Assembly: GCA_943736015.1 (NCBI GenBank)
Contig: OX031069.1
Location: 44,488,728-44,552,727 of the forward strand
DNA: 64,000 nucleotides
Direction of reading: 5' to 3'
Source: Tridacna crocea
Taxonomy: Eukaryota; Mollusca; Bivalvia; Cardiida; Cardiidae
Shown: positions 61,964-64,000 of the stretch, piece after piece
How positions within the stretch are numbered: position 1 is the stretch's first letter
Layout: every line of letters begins with the position of its first letter
Position numbers and translations under genes: made by a program
Notes under the pieces: model-generated
The model's input: only the letters and a program-made list of their open reading frames with translations
Told to the model about the DNA's origin: nothing
The model's database searches: none

Positions 61964-62190
61964 TAAACCCTTTAACAAACAATCCCCGATTTTTACGACC
62001 CTGAAGAAGCCTTCTGAAACAATTGTGGGAAAAGGAGAAAATGCTGGTAACCAGCATTTTCTCCTTTTTCTCACAATGTTTTTTACTCTTCTAAAGTCTT
62101 GTTTCAATTTTTTAGTTAAATCTATTTTGTCGTCTGCAAATGCTTTCAATTTGGACACGTCTAAAATTTTGTCGTTTGGTAAAGAGATAA
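61964..62190 (+). mobile_element. A-family element
   Basis: AAACCCTTTAACAAACAATC to TTTGGTAAAGAGATAA; both TTAA ends carry a substitution. Apex CTGGTAACCAG, TTGTGGGAAAAGG against CCTTTTTCTCACAA. Confidence 0.7.
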
Positions 62191-62589
62191 CAGACAGGGT
62201 GAAGGTTGATCATACAGAAAACCGAGACGAAGAACGTGAATTTGACTCTGACTGAAGAATTCGGTTTTGTAAGAGTTACTTCCCGTACAACCTATCTGAC
62301 TTTCTATTTTCAGCTCAACCTCTGTAAGAAATGTCCCATAGAGTTAGTCTTTCCGATGCCGGAGAAAAATAATTCAATTAAAGAAAAATATGCTTCGTGA
62401 CCTAAAAAACAATTGGCCTAAAAGTCTTATACCACTTGTATAGCAGGATAAGGGATATTCTTCTACAGTCTGATCTTTACCTATGATGTTTGGAAAAAAA
62501 AACAGATGTATCTTTGAACCTTTTATGATGAATTTTATTAGTACGAAAAAGTTTAGAGCGAAACAAAAAATAGTGATTGGTCTTGTTTG

Positions 62590-62700
62590 ATTGAAGGTTT
62601 TTTGGCCGCTTTCAACATTATTCCAGTCATGTCAGGGCGACAGCTGGCTTATTCAAGTACGTCCTGGGTTTAAAACAGTGCCAGGCTAGGGCTCTGAAAA
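62590..62700 (-). mobile_element. SINE core fragment
   Basis: CGCTTTCAACATTATTCCAG, TCATGTCAGGGCGACAGC and GTACGTCCTGGGTTTAAA match the body of the 28990-29335 SINE at TTTTCAACATTATTTCAG and its continuation. Confidence 0.4.
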
Positions 62701-62751
62701 ATTAGACTGACTTGCAACACCCACTCTAGACAGAATTTAATATTAGAAATG

Positions 62752-63002
62752 GAGTTAAGGTAGTACCATTCTAATGAAAAGCATTTTTTCCGCAATATTA
62801 TTATCCTAGAAAAATTGCTGTGATTGAAAATGAGAATTATTGTAATGCTTTGCCCGAGCAACTTTTTCCATTTTTTTCCTTCTTAGAATTATCATTTATA
62901 AACCTAAAAGCACGCTATTCTCAATACAAAAGGAGATAGTAATTACCTCCCTTTTCAGAAAACTAACAAAAAATCACCATATAATTTCAAGATAGACAAC
63001 AT
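62752..63002 (-). mobile_element. M-family repeat, inverted copy
   Basis: TTAAGGTAGTACCATTCTAA, GCAATATTATTATCC, CTATTCTCAATACAAAAGG, AGATAGTAATTACCTCCCTT, TTCAGAAAACTAAC, ATAATTTCAAGATAGAC. It is the reverse of 52098-52345. Confidence 0.6.
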
Positions 63003-63019
63003 TTTCAGTTTCATTCTTA

Positions 63020-63135
63020 GTCTTATTCTAGTATTAACTAAACGAAATATTTTAGCCAATCAGAAGTTGTGTTACTTTCATTGTGAAGAAAAAAAGCTTG
63101 GAATTAGATTTGGTTGGTGAATACAGGCACTTGAA
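63020..63135. mobile_element. H-family half
   Basis: TTTTAGCCAATCAGAAGTTG, TGTTACTTTCATTGTG and GGTTGGTGAATACAGG are one arm of the foldback. Confidence 0.5.
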
Positions 63136-63159
63136 GATTAATTACTTGTTATAAATTAG

Positions 63160-63250
63160 TCCGCCAATTCTGTACAATCTGACTTCAATCTACACTGTTT
63201 AAAAAAGAACATATCTAAGTTGTCCTTGGGTACCGGTGGGGTTAATCGAT
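63160..63250. mobile_element. Half D-family hairpin
   Basis: AATTCTGTACAATCTGACTT, CAATCTACACTGTTTAAA, then GGTGGGGTTAA. Confidence 0.4.
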
Positions 63251-63394
63251 GAGTGGAATTTATGACGAAACACAATACATAACATACACAATATATCATT
63301 TAAGTCCTAGAAGATTGATTAACTGCTACAATAAATCACAATTAACTGGATCAACCCCATACCAGCCATGTTACGACATTAGTATGACCTTTGT

Positions 63395-63458
63395 CGTAAA
63401 GTGTTCAGCAAGATCAGACTGCACGTCTGTGCAGTCTGATCTTGATGTACACTTTACG
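63395..63458. mobile_element. D-family hairpin with covaried outer stem
   Basis: CGTAAAGTGTTCAGCAAGAT, CAGACTGCAC, GTCTGTGCAGTCTGATCTTG, ATGTACACTTTACG. CGTAAAGTG and CACTTTACG replace the usual CGGACAGTG and CACTGTCCG on both sides at once. Confidence 0.6.
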
Positions 63459-63459
63459 A

Positions 63460-64000
63460 TACTCGACAGATTTTTCAATTGAAACTCACCTCCATGAAGG
63501 TAAAATACGAAGTTCTGGGAAATGGTTTGCTCTGCGGATTATCTCAGACCTGCGGGATGTACGCTGTCACTATAAACTATGATTTACCCTATTTACGGTA
63601 CCATATCAGTTTCTATCTTTATTTCAAACTGCTGGTAATCCAATTTACTGACTCTTTTGTCCTTCTTGCCCATTTGTCCTTCATGTCCATCAGCATGCTT
63701 GTTGTTTCTGGTCTTACCGGCATTTGAAACGACCATTTCTCGTTTTTCCAAAACGTTGTTTTTCTACCTTTTCAAAGCCAAGTACACGACACCTTTAGAA
63801 GTGTCATAGGTCACCATTGGTTTTATTTCAATTTCTTTTTTTAAGATATGACTTTCGATTATCACGTCATAAAGCCAAGTTCATTAGGTAACGCCTTTAT
63901 TAGGTCAGTGTTAATGACAAAAACGGGATAAAAAACACACACTCGACAGTTATTAAAGGATTGTAATATCCTTGCAATTCCATGGCATTTTGCAGATGAA
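63460..64000. other. No recognisable feature
   Basis: The 82-codon plus frame at 63479-63727 is hydrophobic in its second half (YLYFKLLVIQFTDSFVLL) but has no homology or splice context I can support. Confidence 0.35.

Noticed and set aside
62206-62400. Second exon of the candidate gene at 61407
   Set aside because: TTTCTATTTTCAG is an acceptor-like site, but joining it in the required phase meets a stop after four codons.

Overview
The window looks like intergenic or intronic DNA from a heterodont bivalve mollusc. The evidence is A+T-rich sequence with no long open reading frame, dense short foldback elements, tRNA-derived SINEs, and repeat types I associate with clams and dreissenid mussels: repeats opening TTTTTAGCTCACCTGAGC and ending in CATCATGGCCCTCTTGTTT, and hairpins built on AGGCTAATC...GGGACGACACTTTACGC. 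The genus cannot be fixed from sequence alone. No complete host gene is visible. The only host-gene candidate is a possible first coding exon at 61407-61512, with a good acceptor, an ATGGCGG start and a GTAAGT donor.

Most of the window is interspersed repeats, and the family letters below are mine. A: about 230 bp, TTAACCC...GGGTTAA ends, central palindrome GAGAAAATGCTGGTAACC (about 25 copies). D: TTAA-bounded element with a roughly 65 bp hairpin built on GATCAGACTGCAC. E: about 400-450 bp, a long hairpin followed by a tail carrying TGACGTCA. C: CTCACCTGAGC elements with internal tandem units of about 165 bp. F: GCCTGTGCAGGCTAAT foldbacks. H: foldback with CCCGTATTCACCAACC ends. I: CGTTGTCTGCGCATGTCA element. 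J: about 550 bp TTAA element opening AGGTGGCCC. K, M and N are smaller families present twice each.

Layout. 0-13 kb: C, D, E, F, I, A and K copies and a Mutator-like MITE with a 9-bp target duplication. 13.17-13.70 kb: a complete 532 bp miniature LTR retrotransposon (TRIM) with apparently identical 208 bp LTRs, a perfect tRNA-Pro primer-binding site and a purine tract; each LTR carries a tRNA-like pol III promoter. 13.8-16.5 kb: a 2.7 kb foldback inserted in the apex of a D hairpin. 17.1-17.9 kb: a 451 bp near-perfect hairpin inside a C element that itself interrupts an E element. 19.4-20.7 kb: a solo TRIM LTR and an older TRIM copy broken by an H foldback, followed by a minisatellite. 20.7-34 kb: mixed repeats and SINEs. 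34.2-38.1 kb, minus strand: a decayed LINE (endonuclease, reverse transcriptase, C-terminal Cys/His region). 39-45 kb: repeats including the longest C element. 45.7-51.2 kb: mostly unique, with a 1.1 kb G-poor, A/C-rich degenerate tandem tract. 51-63.5 kb: A, C, D, E, J, M and N copies, with a head-to-tail trimer of A at 58.3-58.9 kb.

The most interesting system is the TRIM whose LTR holds pol III A and B boxes that persist in diverged copies. Next are two foldbacks with CAC...GTG ends and 5-bp target duplications, which recall the Transib/RAG-type transposon signature. Third is the evidence that hairpin arms change in step with each other. Coordinates of decayed repeats are approximate, and all family assignments are by eye.
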